Positions 10,294 through 18,272 of a stretch of 64,000 nt of DNA are shown in pieces. A program made the translations under genes and the position numbers. Numbering within the stretch: position 1 is the first letter of the stretch; the number at the start of each line of letters is the position of its first letter. The notes under the pieces are model-generated. The model made no database searches, had not been told where the DNA came from, and was given only the letters and a program-made list of their open reading frames with translations. This DNA comes from Bacillota bacterium (GTDB taxonomy: Bacteria; Bacillota; Sulfobacillia; Sulfobacillales; Sulfobacillaceae): contig JAPNUO010000002.1 in the NCBI GenBank assembly GCA_026627065.1, positions 62,001-126,000 of the forward strand, read 5' to 3'.

Positions 10294-11331
10294 TTACCGT
10301 ACGACGCCTCCCTGAACGTAATAAATCGTGGGATCCAGCGTTTCGTAATTGCGCGCTTCGGTGTCTGTTACCAGTGTTTGCTGTCCAGGCTCGGCTGTCA
10401 ACTCTAAGACCGCCTGCCGGCGACGGGCGTCGAGTTCGGACAGCACATCGTCCAAGAGAATCACCGGGCGGATCCCCGTTTCCTGCCGGAGCCACTCGTA
10501 GGTCGCCATCTTTATCGCCAGCGCGATGGAGCGCAGCTGGCCTTGCGACGCATAAACGGTGGTGTCCTTGCCGTTCAGGGCAAAGAGAATGTCGTCGCGG
10601 TGAGGCCCGATGAGCGTCATTTGCCGCGCTTCCTCCTCGCGCCGCCGGCTTTCCAGCGCTGCCTGAAAAGCCTCGGCACTCTCAAGGGGCGAGGACCAGC
10701 CCCCTTCCTTGAGCCGGAAGGACAGCGCGTCGTCCGGCGCCAGGCGGCGATGAAGCGATTGTGCGAGCGGCAACAAGCTCGACAGCAGGGTGCGCCGCCG
10801 CTGCCAGAGATACAGGCCCTCGTGCGCCAAAAGCGGGGTGAAGTCGTCCACCACGCTTCTCAGTGCCGGTTGCTTCAGCGCCCGATTCCGCTGGAGCAGC
10901 GCGCGCTGATAGGTGCGCAGAGATTTGGCGTAATGGGCGTCGTGGGCGCTCAGGAGGAGATCCAAAAAGCGCCGGCGGCGCTCGGGGGAGCCCTTGGCCA
11001 AGTAGACGTCGTCCGGGGCAAACAGAACCACCGGCACCGTAGCGCCCTGGTGGGACGGCCGTGCGGCCGTAATGACGTGGACCCAGCGCGCCGGCTGGCC
11101 CGAGACCTTTCCCTGCGCTTCCAAACGCGCGCTGTCCCACCCCTCCTGAATCGCCTCGCGTTCGCTCGTGGTGCGAAAGCTTCGCCCTTGCAGCAGGAGG
11201 TAAATGGCCTCCAGCAGGTTGGTCTTTCCCTGGCCGTTGGCACCCACCAGCAGGGTCAGCTGGGGCGACAGGCGGAGTTCGGCGGCCGCAATGTTGCGAA
11301 AGTGCTGAACGGCGACCTTCTCGAGCGCCAT
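10294..11331 (-). CDS. recF: DNA replication and repair protein RecF
   Basis: RecF is an SMC-like ATPase that directs RecA loading at single-strand gaps. The 345-residue protein has the Walker A GANGQGKTN near residue 30, the ABC signature region ASQGQLRSIAL near 245-255 and the Walker B ILLDDVLSELDARRR near 290-305. Its start overlaps the dnaN stop by one base and its end abuts the DUF721 gene, giving a dnaN-recF-DUF721-remB string. Confidence 0.97.
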   Translation of the reverse strand: MALEKVAVQHFRNIAAAELRLSPQLTLLVGANGQGKTNLLEAIYLLLQGRSFRTTSEREAIQEGWDSARLEAQGKVSGQPARWVHVITAARPSHQGATVPVVLFAPDDVYLAKGSPERRRRFLDLLLSAHDAHYAKSLRTYQRALLQRNRALKQPALRSVVDDFTPLLAHEGLYLWQRRRTLLSSLLPLAQSLHRRLAPDDALSFRLKEGGWSSPLESAEAFQAALESRRREEEARQMTLIGPHRDDILFALNGKDTTVYASQGQLRSIALAIKMATYEWLRQETGIRPVILLDDVLSELDARRRQAVLELTAEPGQQTLVTDTEARNYETLDPTIYYVQGGVVR

Positions 11332-12440
11332 TAGACCAGTTGCCGCAAAGGCAGCACAATGTGACTGTATTGATGGTTCTCCGCCTCGCGAATGCGGAGC
11401 GGCGATTGGATGCCCGAAAACTCCAGCACAGCCTCGTCTTCTTCTAGCGATCGCAGCGCATCGAGCAAAAACGCCGGGTTGAACAGCAATTCCATGTCCT
11501 GGCCGTGGCTGTCGAACTCTACCGATTCAAAGGCTTGGCCGTACTCTGCAGCCGAGGCGGAAATGTCGAGCTGGCCGACCGTGTGGCGCACGCGTACCGA
11601 GCTTGCCCGATCTTTGGAGGCAATGAGATTGGCGCGCTCAATGGCCCCGCGGAGATCCGCCACGTGGACGCGCCCCTGAATCACGTAGTCTTGGGGAATG
11701 ACGCGTTGGTAGTCGGGATACTGGCCGTCCAAGAGGCGCGAAATGATCGTGACGGAGCCGAGGTCAAAGCGAATGAGGTTTTCGGCAATGGTGACCTCGG
11801 CGGCATCGACGGCGCCCAAGCGCGCGGCTTCCGCCAGCGCCTTGGCGGGAATCACGCACTGCACCGGCTCGCCGCGGTAATCGGGAATCGGCAGCCAGCT
11901 ATAGGACAAACGGCTTCCGTCGGTGGCCGCCATGACCAGCCGACCCGGCTCAAGCTTGAAGGAGATGCCTTTTAAAATGGGCCGGGTGTCGTCTTTGGCG
12001 CACGCAAAGAGAAGCTGGCGGGCCAGGCGGGGAAACACCGCCGGCCCTACCGTCACCCTTTCCTGGGCCCCCTCCGCGTCGGGAAAGGCGGGCAGCCGCT
12101 CGACGCCATAGCCGTACAGGGTCGCGCGGCTCTTGCCGTACTTGACGAGCGCCTTGGAGCCGTCGGGCTCCGTCTCCAGGGACAAGGTGGCGGTCGGGAT
12201 GCGGTGGACCAGCTCGGTCAACAGGCTGGCTGGAAGTACCGTCGTGCCGGGGTCTTCCACCTCGACCTCAATGGTCATTTCCAGCAAGGTAAAGAGATCG
12301 GTGGCAGTCAGAGTCAGTCGGCCGTCTTGCGCGTGCAGCTGCACACCGGAGAGGACTGCCATGTTGTTTTGCGGCGAAATGACCCGCGATACGCTGGAAA
12401 GGGCTTTGGCCAGGTGATCTTGGGTGGCGTAAATCCGCAT
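11331..12440 (-). CDS. dnaN: DNA polymerase III subunit beta (sliding clamp)
   Basis: The beta clamp encircles DNA and tethers the replicative polymerase. The 369-residue protein has the three repeated clamp domains. It begins MRIYATQDHLAKALSSVSRV and ends with the canonical YSHIVLPLRQLV-type tail (LPxR). The Shine-Dalgarno AAAGGAG precedes the ATG. It is separated from dnaA by about 300 nt of origin-like sequence rather than the short gap seen in Bacillus. Confidence 0.97.
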   Translation of the reverse strand: MRIYATQDHLAKALSSVSRVISPQNNMAVLSGVQLHAQDGRLTLTATDLFTLLEMTIEVEVEDPGTTVLPASLLTELVHRIPTATLSLETEPDGSKALVKYGKSRATLYGYGVERLPAFPDAEGAQERVTVGPAVFPRLARQLLFACAKDDTRPILKGISFKLEPGRLVMAATDGSRLSYSWLPIPDYRGEPVQCVIPAKALAEAARLGAVDAAEVTIAENLIRFDLGSVTIISRLLDGQYPDYQRVIPQDYVIQGRVHVADLRGAIERANLIASKDRASSVRVRHTVGQLDISASAAEYGQAFESVEFDSHGQDMELLFNPAFLLDALRSLEEDEAVLEFSGIQSPLRIREAENHQYSHIVLPLRQLV

Positions 12441-12568
12441 TGCGCTTCGCTCCTTTGAACAAGAAATGGTCTAAGTCGCGCTGCCTGACGAATAAGAGAA
12501 GTTGATGATCTCAATTCGTCATCGTAATAAGGGCTGGGGATATCCGGATAACCCGTGCAGGGCGCGTC

Positions 12569-12595
12569 GTTGTGCGCTGTCGACAGGCGCACAAC
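12569..12595. repeat. 27-bp inverted repeat in oriC
   Basis: Arms GTTGTGCGC and GCGCACAAC (9 bp, perfect) flank TGTCGACAG, whose core TGTCGACA is itself palindromic. It may be a protein-binding dyad. The core is close to two Spo0A half-sites back to back. Confidence 0.6.
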
Positions 12596-12607
12596 CTTGG
12601 GATAACT

Positions 12608-12684
12608 TTCGACAGTATCCCCAACGCCTTGTCGAGGCAGCAAAGAGCTGGGGATAGTGTGCAAAACTGTCGAAGTCATCCACA
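12608..12684. promoter_or_regulatory. putative Spo0A boxes next to a DnaA box
   Basis: TTCGACA at 12608-12614 and TGTCGAA at 12668-12674 are perfect matches, in opposite orientations, to the Spo0A box (TGTCGAA). The second is one base from the DnaA-like box TCATCCACA. In Bacillus subtilis Spo0A~P binds such boxes in oriC and restrains initiation at sporulation; the same use is inferred here. Confidence 0.5.
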
Positions 12685-12740
12685 AGAAATCCGCGCTCCT
12701 TTTCACAGGTTATTCACGTCCCGCCGATAGACCGTCGGCC

Positions 12741-14099
12741 TCAGCGGGACTGAATGCGCTTTATGAGGAGTTCCAGGACCTGATTCAGCTGCGGATCGCG
12801 CGAGCGATCGGACTGGATTTTTTCCACCGCGTGCATGACCGTGGTGTGATCGCGCCCCCCAAACTCCTCGCCAATCTTTGGAAGGCTCGCGTTGGTCAGC
12901 TCGCGCGCCAGGTACATGGCAATCTGCCGAGGGTAGGCGACCGCTTTGGTGCGCTTTTTGGCCTTGAATTCGTCCACGCGCAAGTCAAAGTGGCGCGCGA
13001 CTTCTTCCTGGATTAGCCGCACGGTGATGAGCTTTTGCGGAGATTCCTTGATGACGTCTTTTAAGGCCTCGTATGCCAGATCCTTGGTAAGCGGCTGGCC
13101 GGTAATGGACCCGAAAGCGATGACCCGAATCAAGGCGCCTTCGAGTTCGCGGATGTTGGTATCAATGCGGCTGGCAATGAACTGGATGACATCGTCGGGG
13201 ACGGACAGCCCCTCCATCTGGGCCTTTTTGGCCAAGATGGCCATGCGCGTCTCCAAGTCCGGAGGCTGCAGGTCGGTGATGAGGCCCCACTCGAAGCGCG
13301 ACCGCAGCCGTTCCTCTAAAAACTGGATATCCTTGGGGGGACGGTCGCTGGTGATGACAATTTGCTTGTGCGCGCCGTGCAGCGCCTCAAAGGTGTGAAA
13401 AAATTCTTCCTGGGTCCGTTCTTTTCCGCCGACAAACTGAATATCGTCTATCAGAAGCACGTCGATGGTCCGGTAGCGATTGCGAAAAGGGACCATTTTG
13501 TTGTCTTGTATAGCATTAATGAGTTCGTTGGTGAAATTTTCGGCGGACACGTACAACACCCGGGAGGACGCGTCCTGCTTCAACACCGTGTGGCCGATGG
13601 CGTGCATTAAGTGGGTTTTTCCCAAGCCCACGCCGCCGTACAGGAAAAGGGGGTTGTACGCCGAGGCCGGCATTTCGGCTACGGCCAGGGAGGCCGCGTG
13701 CGCAAAGCGGTTGGAACTTCCCACCACAAAGGCCTCAAAGGTGTATTTGGGGTTGAGGCGGGACTGGTACTCGTTGACCGGGCGAGCGCTACCCGCGCTC
13801 GACTTCGCCTTGGGCTGTGGATGTTCTTGTTGAGCCGGATCTTTGGACGGAGCCACGATGATGCGGATATCGAGGCGCTGACCAAAGGATTTTTGGACAA
13901 CGTCGCGCAAAAGGCCGCTGTAACGGGCGGCGATTAATTCACGGATGAATTCGGTGGGAACTTGCAAAATCAGTGTCTGCTCCTCGATGGTCTTGGGCAC
14001 GACTGAGCGCACCCAGGTTTCAAAACTTGGCGTGGAGAGCTCCTGCTGGAGCTGGTCCACTACATCAGCCCACAGAGTTTCGAGGCCGATATCAATCAT
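12741..14099 (-). CDS. dnaA: chromosomal replication initiator protein DnaA
   Basis: DnaA binds origin boxes and opens the duplex to recruit helicase. The 452-residue protein has domain I (about 1-80, starting MIDIGLETLWADVVDQL), a short linker, the AAA+ domain with Walker A GGVGLGKTHL and Walker B LLIDDIQFVGGK, and the domain IV DNA-binding signature REL..ASLPKIGEEFGGRDHTTV. The frame is open 69 codons further upstream, but the ATG at 14099 has a strong AGGGGGA site about 10 nt before it and gives the family N-terminus. Confidence 0.97.
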   Translation of the reverse strand: MIDIGLETLWADVVDQLQQELSTPSFETWVRSVVPKTIEEQTLILQVPTEFIRELIAARYSGLLRDVVQKSFGQRLDIRIIVAPSKDPAQQEHPQPKAKSSAGSARPVNEYQSRLNPKYTFEAFVVGSSNRFAHAASLAVAEMPASAYNPLFLYGGVGLGKTHLMHAIGHTVLKQDASSRVLYVSAENFTNELINAIQDNKMVPFRNRYRTIDVLLIDDIQFVGGKERTQEEFFHTFEALHGAHKQIVITSDRPPKDIQFLEERLRSRFEWGLITDLQPPDLETRMAILAKKAQMEGLSVPDDVIQFIASRIDTNIRELEGALIRVIAFGSITGQPLTKDLAYEALKDVIKESPQKLITVRLIQEEVARHFDLRVDEFKAKKRTKAVAYPRQIAMYLARELTNASLPKIGEEFGGRDHTTVMHAVEKIQSDRSRDPQLNQVLELLIKRIQSR

Positions 14100-14325
14100 C
14101 GTATCCGTTCCCCCTGTGCACGCAAATACACAAGAAATCCACAAGATTATCCACAACTTGTTGATATCCTTGGAAAAAATAATGATTCCTCCGACGCAGC
14201 GGAGGCTTGGACCGATCATAGCAGATCCCACTCGGGGGTACAATTCTATGAGGGGGGGATCTGAAAGGTTGCAATACATTTTCGAATTTCGCGGGAAACG
14301 CGACAACGGCGCGGGTTCGCTGTCC
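14100..14325. other. oriC region, rpmH-side half and dnaA promoter region
   Basis: This spacer between dnaA and rpmH has a perfect DnaA box TTATCCACA at 14147-14155 and weaker copies AAATCCACA (14135-14143) and AAATACACA (14124-14132) in tandem, beside an A/T-rich run near 14160-14190 that could be an unwinding element. The dnaA promoter must lie here on the minus strand. I do not see a clear -35/-10 pair for it. Confidence 0.65.
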
Positions 14326-14354
14326 TTGACCGCCTTGGAGGAGCTGGCTATAAT
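14326..14354 (+). promoter_or_regulatory. promoter of the rpmH-rnpA-yidD-yidC operon
   Basis: TTGACC (14326-14331) and TATAAT (14349-14354) are separated by exactly 17 bp, a near-consensus housekeeping promoter, about 38 nt before the rpmH start. Confidence 0.85.
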
Positions 14355-14391
14355 GAATAGCGATTTGCTTGGGGGCGGGAGGTGAGAGGCC

Positions 14392-14526
14392 GTGAAAAGA
14401 ACCTATCAGCCCAATCGGCGGCATCGAGCGAAGGTGCATGGATTTCGGGCGCGGATGCGCACGCGGTCGGGACGCGCGGTGTTAAGCCGGCGGCGCCGCA
14501 AGGGGCGCAAGCGCTTAACGGTGTAA
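14392..14526 (+). CDS. rpmH: 50S ribosomal protein L34
   Basis: This 44-residue, extremely basic protein begins (GTG start) [18 protein letters not shown] and continues [24 protein letters not shown], the invariant L34 pattern. GGGAGGTGAG is the Shine-Dalgarno sequence. It is the first gene of the conserved rpmH-rnpA-yidD-yidC string that flanks oriC in most bacteria. Confidence 0.97.
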   Translation: MKRTYQPNRRHRAKVHGFRARMRTRSGRAVLSRRRRKGRKRLTV

Positions 14527-14536
14527 GTGATGGCCC

Positions 14537-14872
14537 ATGACTTACGCGAAATTGAAAAAGCGGGCGGAATTTAGCCGAGTCTTTCAACTGGGGCGGACTT
14601 ACGGGGACCGTTACATGGTCCTTTTCGTGCTCTCCTCAAAGACAGCCCAGACCCGCGTGGGATTTGCCAGCAAGCGTTCCGTGGGAACGGCGGTGCGCCG
14701 CAATCGGGTGCGGCGACGGCTGCGGTCGTTGTATGCGCTCTATGCGGACAAGATAGTGCCCTGCGGCGACCTGATTTTTTTGGGTAAGAAGAGTATGATA
14801 GAGGCACCGTGGGAAGAGCTTAAGCGGTCCATGGCGCGGGTTTTGCGGCAGGCTGGGTGTTTGGAAGGATAA
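14537..14872 (+). CDS. rnpA: ribonuclease P protein component
   Basis: RnpA is the protein cofactor of RNase P, which matures tRNA 5' ends. The 111-residue protein starts [17 protein letters not shown] and has the central RNA-binding RNR motif, [11 protein letters not shown] (about residues 52-62). It lies 10 nt after rpmH. Confidence 0.96.
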   Translation: MTYAKLKKRAEFSRVFQLGRTYGDRYMVLFVLSSKTAQTRVGFASKRSVGTAVRRNRVRRRLRSLYALYADKIVPCGDLIFLGKKSMIEAPWEELKRSMARVLRQAGCLEG

Positions 14873-14877
14873 GGCTG

Positions 14878-15093
14878 GTGACTGTGAAGTACGTGGTGGT
14901 CGCCTTAATACGTTTCTACCAGCGATTTGTGTCTCCTTTGACGCCGCCTTCGTGTCGGTATATTCCTACCTGTTCTCAATACGCGGTGGAGTCGGTGTCG
15001 AAATACGGAGCGGTGAAAGGGCTGTGGTTGGCGGCTAAGCGGATCAGCCGTTGCCACCCGTTTCATGAGGGCGGGTACGATCCGGTTCCTTAG
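14878..15093 (+). CDS. yidD: membrane protein insertion efficiency factor YidD
   Basis: YidD is a small membrane-associated protein that assists YidC-dependent insertion. The family core is plain: [28 protein letters not shown], then [17 protein letters not shown]. There are three candidate GTG starts (14857, 14878, 14884). I take 14878 because GGAAGG lies about 9 nt upstream; 14884 would give [13 protein letters not shown], closest to relatives. It sits 5 nt after the rnpA stop. Confidence 0.93.
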   Translation: MTVKYVVVALIRFYQRFVSPLTPPSCRYIPTCSQYAVESVSKYGAVKGLWLAAKRISRCHPFHEGGYDPVP

Positions 15094-15110
15094 GGCCGAA
15101 GGAGGCATTT

Positions 15111-15785
15111 ATGGGAGCAATTTGGCATGGATTTACCGGTCTCATCAGCGCGGTCTTCGTGTTGTTTTCGAACTGGACCGGAAATTACGTCTTAGGGATT
15201 GTGCTGCTGACGGTGCTGGTGCGGCTGGTGCTGTTGCCGCTCGGGGTGACCCAGGCGCGTTCCATGCAAAAAATGGCCAAATTGGCTCCTAAACAGCGCG
15301 AGCTGCAGCAAAAGCACAAAGGAAACCCGCAGGTCTTAAACCAGGAAATTGCCAAGCTCTACAAGGAAGAAGGCGTCAATCCCGCTTCCGGGTGTTTACC
15401 CCTCCTGTTGCAAATTCCCGTGATGTACGGCCTTTTCGATGTGCTCCGCACCTTTAAGTACCATCGCGGCGGGGGGCTGTGGATTTGGCACAACTTGGCC
15501 CAGCCCGACCACACATTTGTCCTGCCGATCCTGGTTGCCGTCACCACCTTTCTCATGCAGCGCCAGGCCATGCAGATGACCCCTTCCCAACCCGGCATGG
15601 AATCCAGCCAAAAGATGATGCTGTACATGATGCCCTTGGTGTTTGGGTATGTCGCCTATCGGTTTCCTGCCGGGCTTTCCATTTACTATGTGGTCTCGAA
15701 CATTTTCCAGTGGATTCAAACTGTGGTCTTGCTCCGGCGGCCGGTGGATTCGGGCGGGGCGAGCGCGCCCGCGACGCAAAAATAA
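15111..15785 (+). CDS. yidC: membrane protein insertase YidC/OxaI
   Basis: YidC inserts and folds inner-membrane proteins, alone or with Sec. The 224-residue protein is the short Gram-positive type without the periplasmic domain: a first membrane segment near residues 20-45, a cytoplasmic basic hairpin (QKMAKLAPKQRELQQKHKG), then four more segments including GCLPLLLQIPVMYGLFDVLR and the C-terminal SIYYVVSNIFQWIQ. It has no N-terminal lipobox. The Shine-Dalgarno GAAGGAGG precedes the ATG. A terminator follows directly instead of the usual jag gene. Confidence 0.96.
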   Translation: MGAIWHGFTGLISAVFVLFSNWTGNYVLGIVLLTVLVRLVLLPLGVTQARSMQKMAKLAPKQRELQQKHKGNPQVLNQEIAKLYKEEGVNPASGCLPLLLQIPVMYGLFDVLRTFKYHRGGGLWIWHNLAQPDHTFVLPILVAVTTFLMQRQAMQMTPSQPGMESSQKMMLYMMPLVFGYVAYRFPAGLSIYYVVSNIFQWIQTVVLLRRPVDSGGASAPATQK

Positions 15786-15796
15786 GGTGAGGGAGG

Positions 15797-15821
15797 CCGC
15801 GCGTGACAGCGCGGTTTTTTT
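15797..15821 (+). terminator. intrinsic terminator after yidC
   Basis: A stem CCGCGC/GCGCGG with loop GTGACA is followed by seven T residues, 12 nt after the yidC stop. It closes the rpmH operon. Confidence 0.88.
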
Positions 15822-16780
15822 ATTTGAAGACGGCGCCGTAAGACCCCGGCGTAGCGAGAAGTCCCGCAAAAGTGTCCCAGGAGCCCGACGTCCCCTTTCA
15901 TATGCCGCGTTTTCCGCTCGCACCGCAGCTTTTAGGCATCAGCGAGGGCGAGGCGCGCGCCTGGCTGGGCGCGCCAAGGAAAGGCATCAACTCACAGGAA
16001 GAGCGACGGAGGCGGACCAAACGCCGGAACGGGAGGGGCATCGCCTAATTCTCGGCCGGTGCGGGACGTTAGCTCCCCGATTTTCGGGGGACAGTCATGG
16101 AGGTTTCCTCGCGGCATTCAGCCTTCCGGCTCCAACGCGGCCGTTCGGGCGGAATGGGCCTTCAGGGACGCGGTATCATCGACACGCGGGATCGTGGCGA
16201 TGCCGCCGTGGCGGAGCTATCGGCGCCCGCACTGCTTAGAGCATCCTCGAGTCGGAAGGTGGCCCGGACTATGTTAATGCCTGGCACCGTAGGGCCAAGC
16301 AGCACCTCAGCTTTTGCGGTCAAGCCGGGATCGCGAGCCTCCTCGCGGGTGCCCTAGCGCGCTCAATCCCCAGCCATGAACCGGCGATCCCGTCGCACAC
16401 GCCAAGAGGTCGACGTGAGCGGACCAGGCGGGTTGCGGAGGTCGTTCCGTTGGGTGACCTCTGCCGTTGTCGCGCCCGCAATGGCATCGGCACCGTAAAC
16501 CACCTCAGAAAGGCGGTGTGAAGTTTCGCGTCGGGTGCTCTGGGTTGGCCGCACGGATCACTTGCTGCCCGTCTGCGCCTCTCCCCGGCGGATCCGTGCA
16601 CAATGCGGATGAACTCGGGGAGGTGGATCGCGGGATGAGCGATCGCGAGTCGGAAGCCCGGCATGCTCCGCCCTTTGGGCAGGGAGGGTCATTTGGCGGC
16701 GAAGTGTTGATGAGTGGAAATATATGGATTATGAATAAGAAGAGGGCGGGCACACTGATGGAAGGGGATGGCGCGGGCTA
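15822..16780. other. 960-bp stretch without intact genes where jag-mnmE-mnmG is expected
   Basis: Many Firmicutes have jag, mnmE and mnmG between yidC and rsmG. Here no frame is convincing: candidates are short, overlapping and arginine-rich as expected of chance frames in GC-rich DNA. A 48-codon frame with a Jag-like segment is listed separately. No tRNA, repeat or transposase signature is seen. Confidence 0.6.
15902..16048 (+). pseudogene. possible remnant of jag (Jag N-terminal domain)
   Basis: A 48-codon frame contains LLGISEGEARAWLGAPRKGIN (residues about 10-30). The pattern resembles the Jag N-terminal domain, in which LG(I/V)S-E-E is followed by a hydrophobic strand and then a P-(R/K)KG-(I/L/F) turn. 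The position right after yidC is where jag normally lies. The KH and R3H RNA-binding domains of Jag are absent. The match is short, so this may be chance. Confidence 0.28.
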
Positions 16781-17467
16781 GTGGATATCAAAGCTGTTTT
16801 GCAGCAGCAGTATGGGCTGAGCGAGTCTGCGGTGGCATTGTTGGAAACATATGTTGGGTTAGTTGAAGCGGCTCCCCTGAATCTGACCGCCTGGCGCGGC
16901 CACGAGCTATGGACGCGTGGCGTCTGGGATTCGTTGGAGATTTTGCCGGTGCTGGGCACGACTTCCGGGCAGGGATTGGACATCGGGAGCGGAGCAGGCT
17001 TTCCTGGCCTGGTGCTGGCGGTAGTGCGGCCGGACTGGGCATGGACGTTGCTGGAGGCGCGCGGGCGGCGGGCGGCGTTCCTTGAAGGCACAATCCGGGC
17101 ACTAGGTGTGTCTCACGTGGCGGTCGTCGCAGCGCGGGCGGAAGAATGGATTCGGGAAGTCCCGGATCAGCGCGAGCGCTTCGATGTGGTGACGCTCAGG
17201 GCGGTCGGCGGTGCGCGGATGTCGCTCGAGCTAGGTTTGCCGTTTGTCAAAGTCGGCGGGAAGCTGGTGTTGGTCAAGAGCTTTGAGGGGCGCCAGGAGG
17301 TCGAGGCAGAGCGCGCCTGGATGGAGGAGCTGGGCGGGCATCTTGTTGAGTGGCGCGGCGGGCCACTTCGCGACGAACGCGGGCGGCCCGATCAAATCGG
17401 GGTGGTGGCGAAGGTGCAAAGGACGCCTTTGGCCTACCCTAGGCGCGCTGCCAAGCTCGGCCGCTAA
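16781..17467 (+). CDS. rsmG: 16S rRNA (guanine-N7) methyltransferase RsmG
   Basis: RsmG methylates G527 of 16S rRNA with S-adenosylmethionine. The 228-residue protein has the family N-terminus (LLETYVGLVEAAPLNLTAWR), the SAM-binding motif I GLDIGSGAGFPGLVLAV (about 66-82), LLEARGRRAAFL as motif II and VVTLRAVG near 130. Start is GTG. It precedes noc by 23 nt, as in Bacillus. Confidence 0.95.
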   Translation: MDIKAVLQQQYGLSESAVALLETYVGLVEAAPLNLTAWRGHELWTRGVWDSLEILPVLGTTSGQGLDIGSGAGFPGLVLAVVRPDWAWTLLEARGRRAAFLEGTIRALGVSHVAVVAARAEEWIREVPDQRERFDVVTLRAVGGARMSLELGLPFVKVGGKLVLVKSFEGRQEVEAERAWMEELGGHLVEWRGGPLRDERGRPDQIGVVAKVQRTPLAYPRRAAKLGR

Positions 17468-17490
17468 TCCAACCGAAACGGGGGAAAACA

Positions 17491-18270
17491 ATGAATAATC
17501 GCGAGGAAATTCGCGCAGAAATGGTTCCCATTGACCGCATCGCGCTCAACCCGTCGCAGCCGCGGCGACGGGTGCGGGAGGAGGATTTGCGGCGCCTCGC
17601 CCGGTCCATTGAGATGCATGGGATGATTCACCCCCTTGTGGTGACGCCGGTCGAACGGGGATATCAGCTGGTTGCCGGTGAGCGTCGGCTCAAGGCGGCG
17701 CAGCTGGCCGGCCTGCGGGAGGTGCCCGCCATCATCCGTCCCGTGAGTCGGGGTCAGAGCGCGGTCATGGCGCTGGTGGAGAATCTTCAGCGCCAAAACC
17801 TGTCTTATTGGGACGAGGCGGAAGGTTTTTTGCGCCTGTGCACAGAATTTCATCTCACCCAGGCGGAAATTGCGGAACAGATGGGGATGAGCCAAAGCGC
17901 GGTAGCGAATAAACTTAGAATTTTGCAGTTGGAAGCCGACATTCGGCAGCAACTGGAGGAGCACGGGCTGAGCGAGCGGCACGCACGCGTGTTGTTGTCG
18001 CTGCAAAATGCGGAAGAGCGCCGGCGGTTGGTGGCGGCGATGATTCAGGAACGGCTTACCGTGCGGGAAGCGGAAGAGTGGATACGCCGCCGGCGGCGCG
18101 ATGCGCGGCAGATCAAGCAGGTCGTGAAAGACTTGCGAATTGTGTACAATGCCTTTGAAAAGACCTTTCAAGCTGTTCGGGATGCCGGCGTGGCAGCCGA
18201 AATGGTGCATCATGAAGATGAAAACGTATGGGAGATTCGGGTGCGGATTGCGAAATATCAGGAGGGGTAG
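17491..18270 (+). CDS. noc: nucleoid occlusion protein Noc (ParB family)
   Basis: Noc is a CTP-dependent ParB-like protein that blocks division over the chromosome. The 259-residue protein has the ParB N-terminal nuclease-like fold with GYQLVAGERRLKAAQLAG and ALVENLQRQNLSYWDEA, and a helix-turn-helix LTQAEIAEQMGMSQSAVANKL. Gln and Lys at the positions known to set NBS rather than parS binding (MSQSAVANK) identify it as Noc, not ParB. A perfect NBS-like palindrome at 696-709 supports this. It is followed after 2 nt by parA. Confidence 0.92.
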   Translation: MNNREEIRAEMVPIDRIALNPSQPRRRVREEDLRRLARSIEMHGMIHPLVVTPVERGYQLVAGERRLKAAQLAGLREVPAIIRPVSRGQSAVMALVENLQRQNLSYWDEAEGFLRLCTEFHLTQAEIAEQMGMSQSAVANKLRILQLEADIRQQLEEHGLSERHARVLLSLQNAEERRRLVAAMIQERLTVREAEEWIRRRRRDARQIKQVVKDLRIVYNAFEKTFQAVRDAGVAAEMVHHEDENVWEIRVRIAKYQEG

Positions 18271-18272
18271 AC

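Larger units (their letters stand above)
12441..12740. other. oriC region, dnaN-side half
   Basis: This is a 300-bp non-coding spacer between dnaN and dnaA. It contains DnaA-box-like nonamers TCATCCACA (12676-12684) and TTATTCACG (12710-12718), each one mismatch from consensus, several weaker GGATAA motifs (rc TTATCC), two copies of the decamer GCTGGGGATA (12532 and 12647) and Spo0A-box-like heptamers. With the box cluster on the other side of dnaA it suggests a bipartite origin like that of Bacillus. The strand switch of the genes also points here. Confidence 0.7.
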
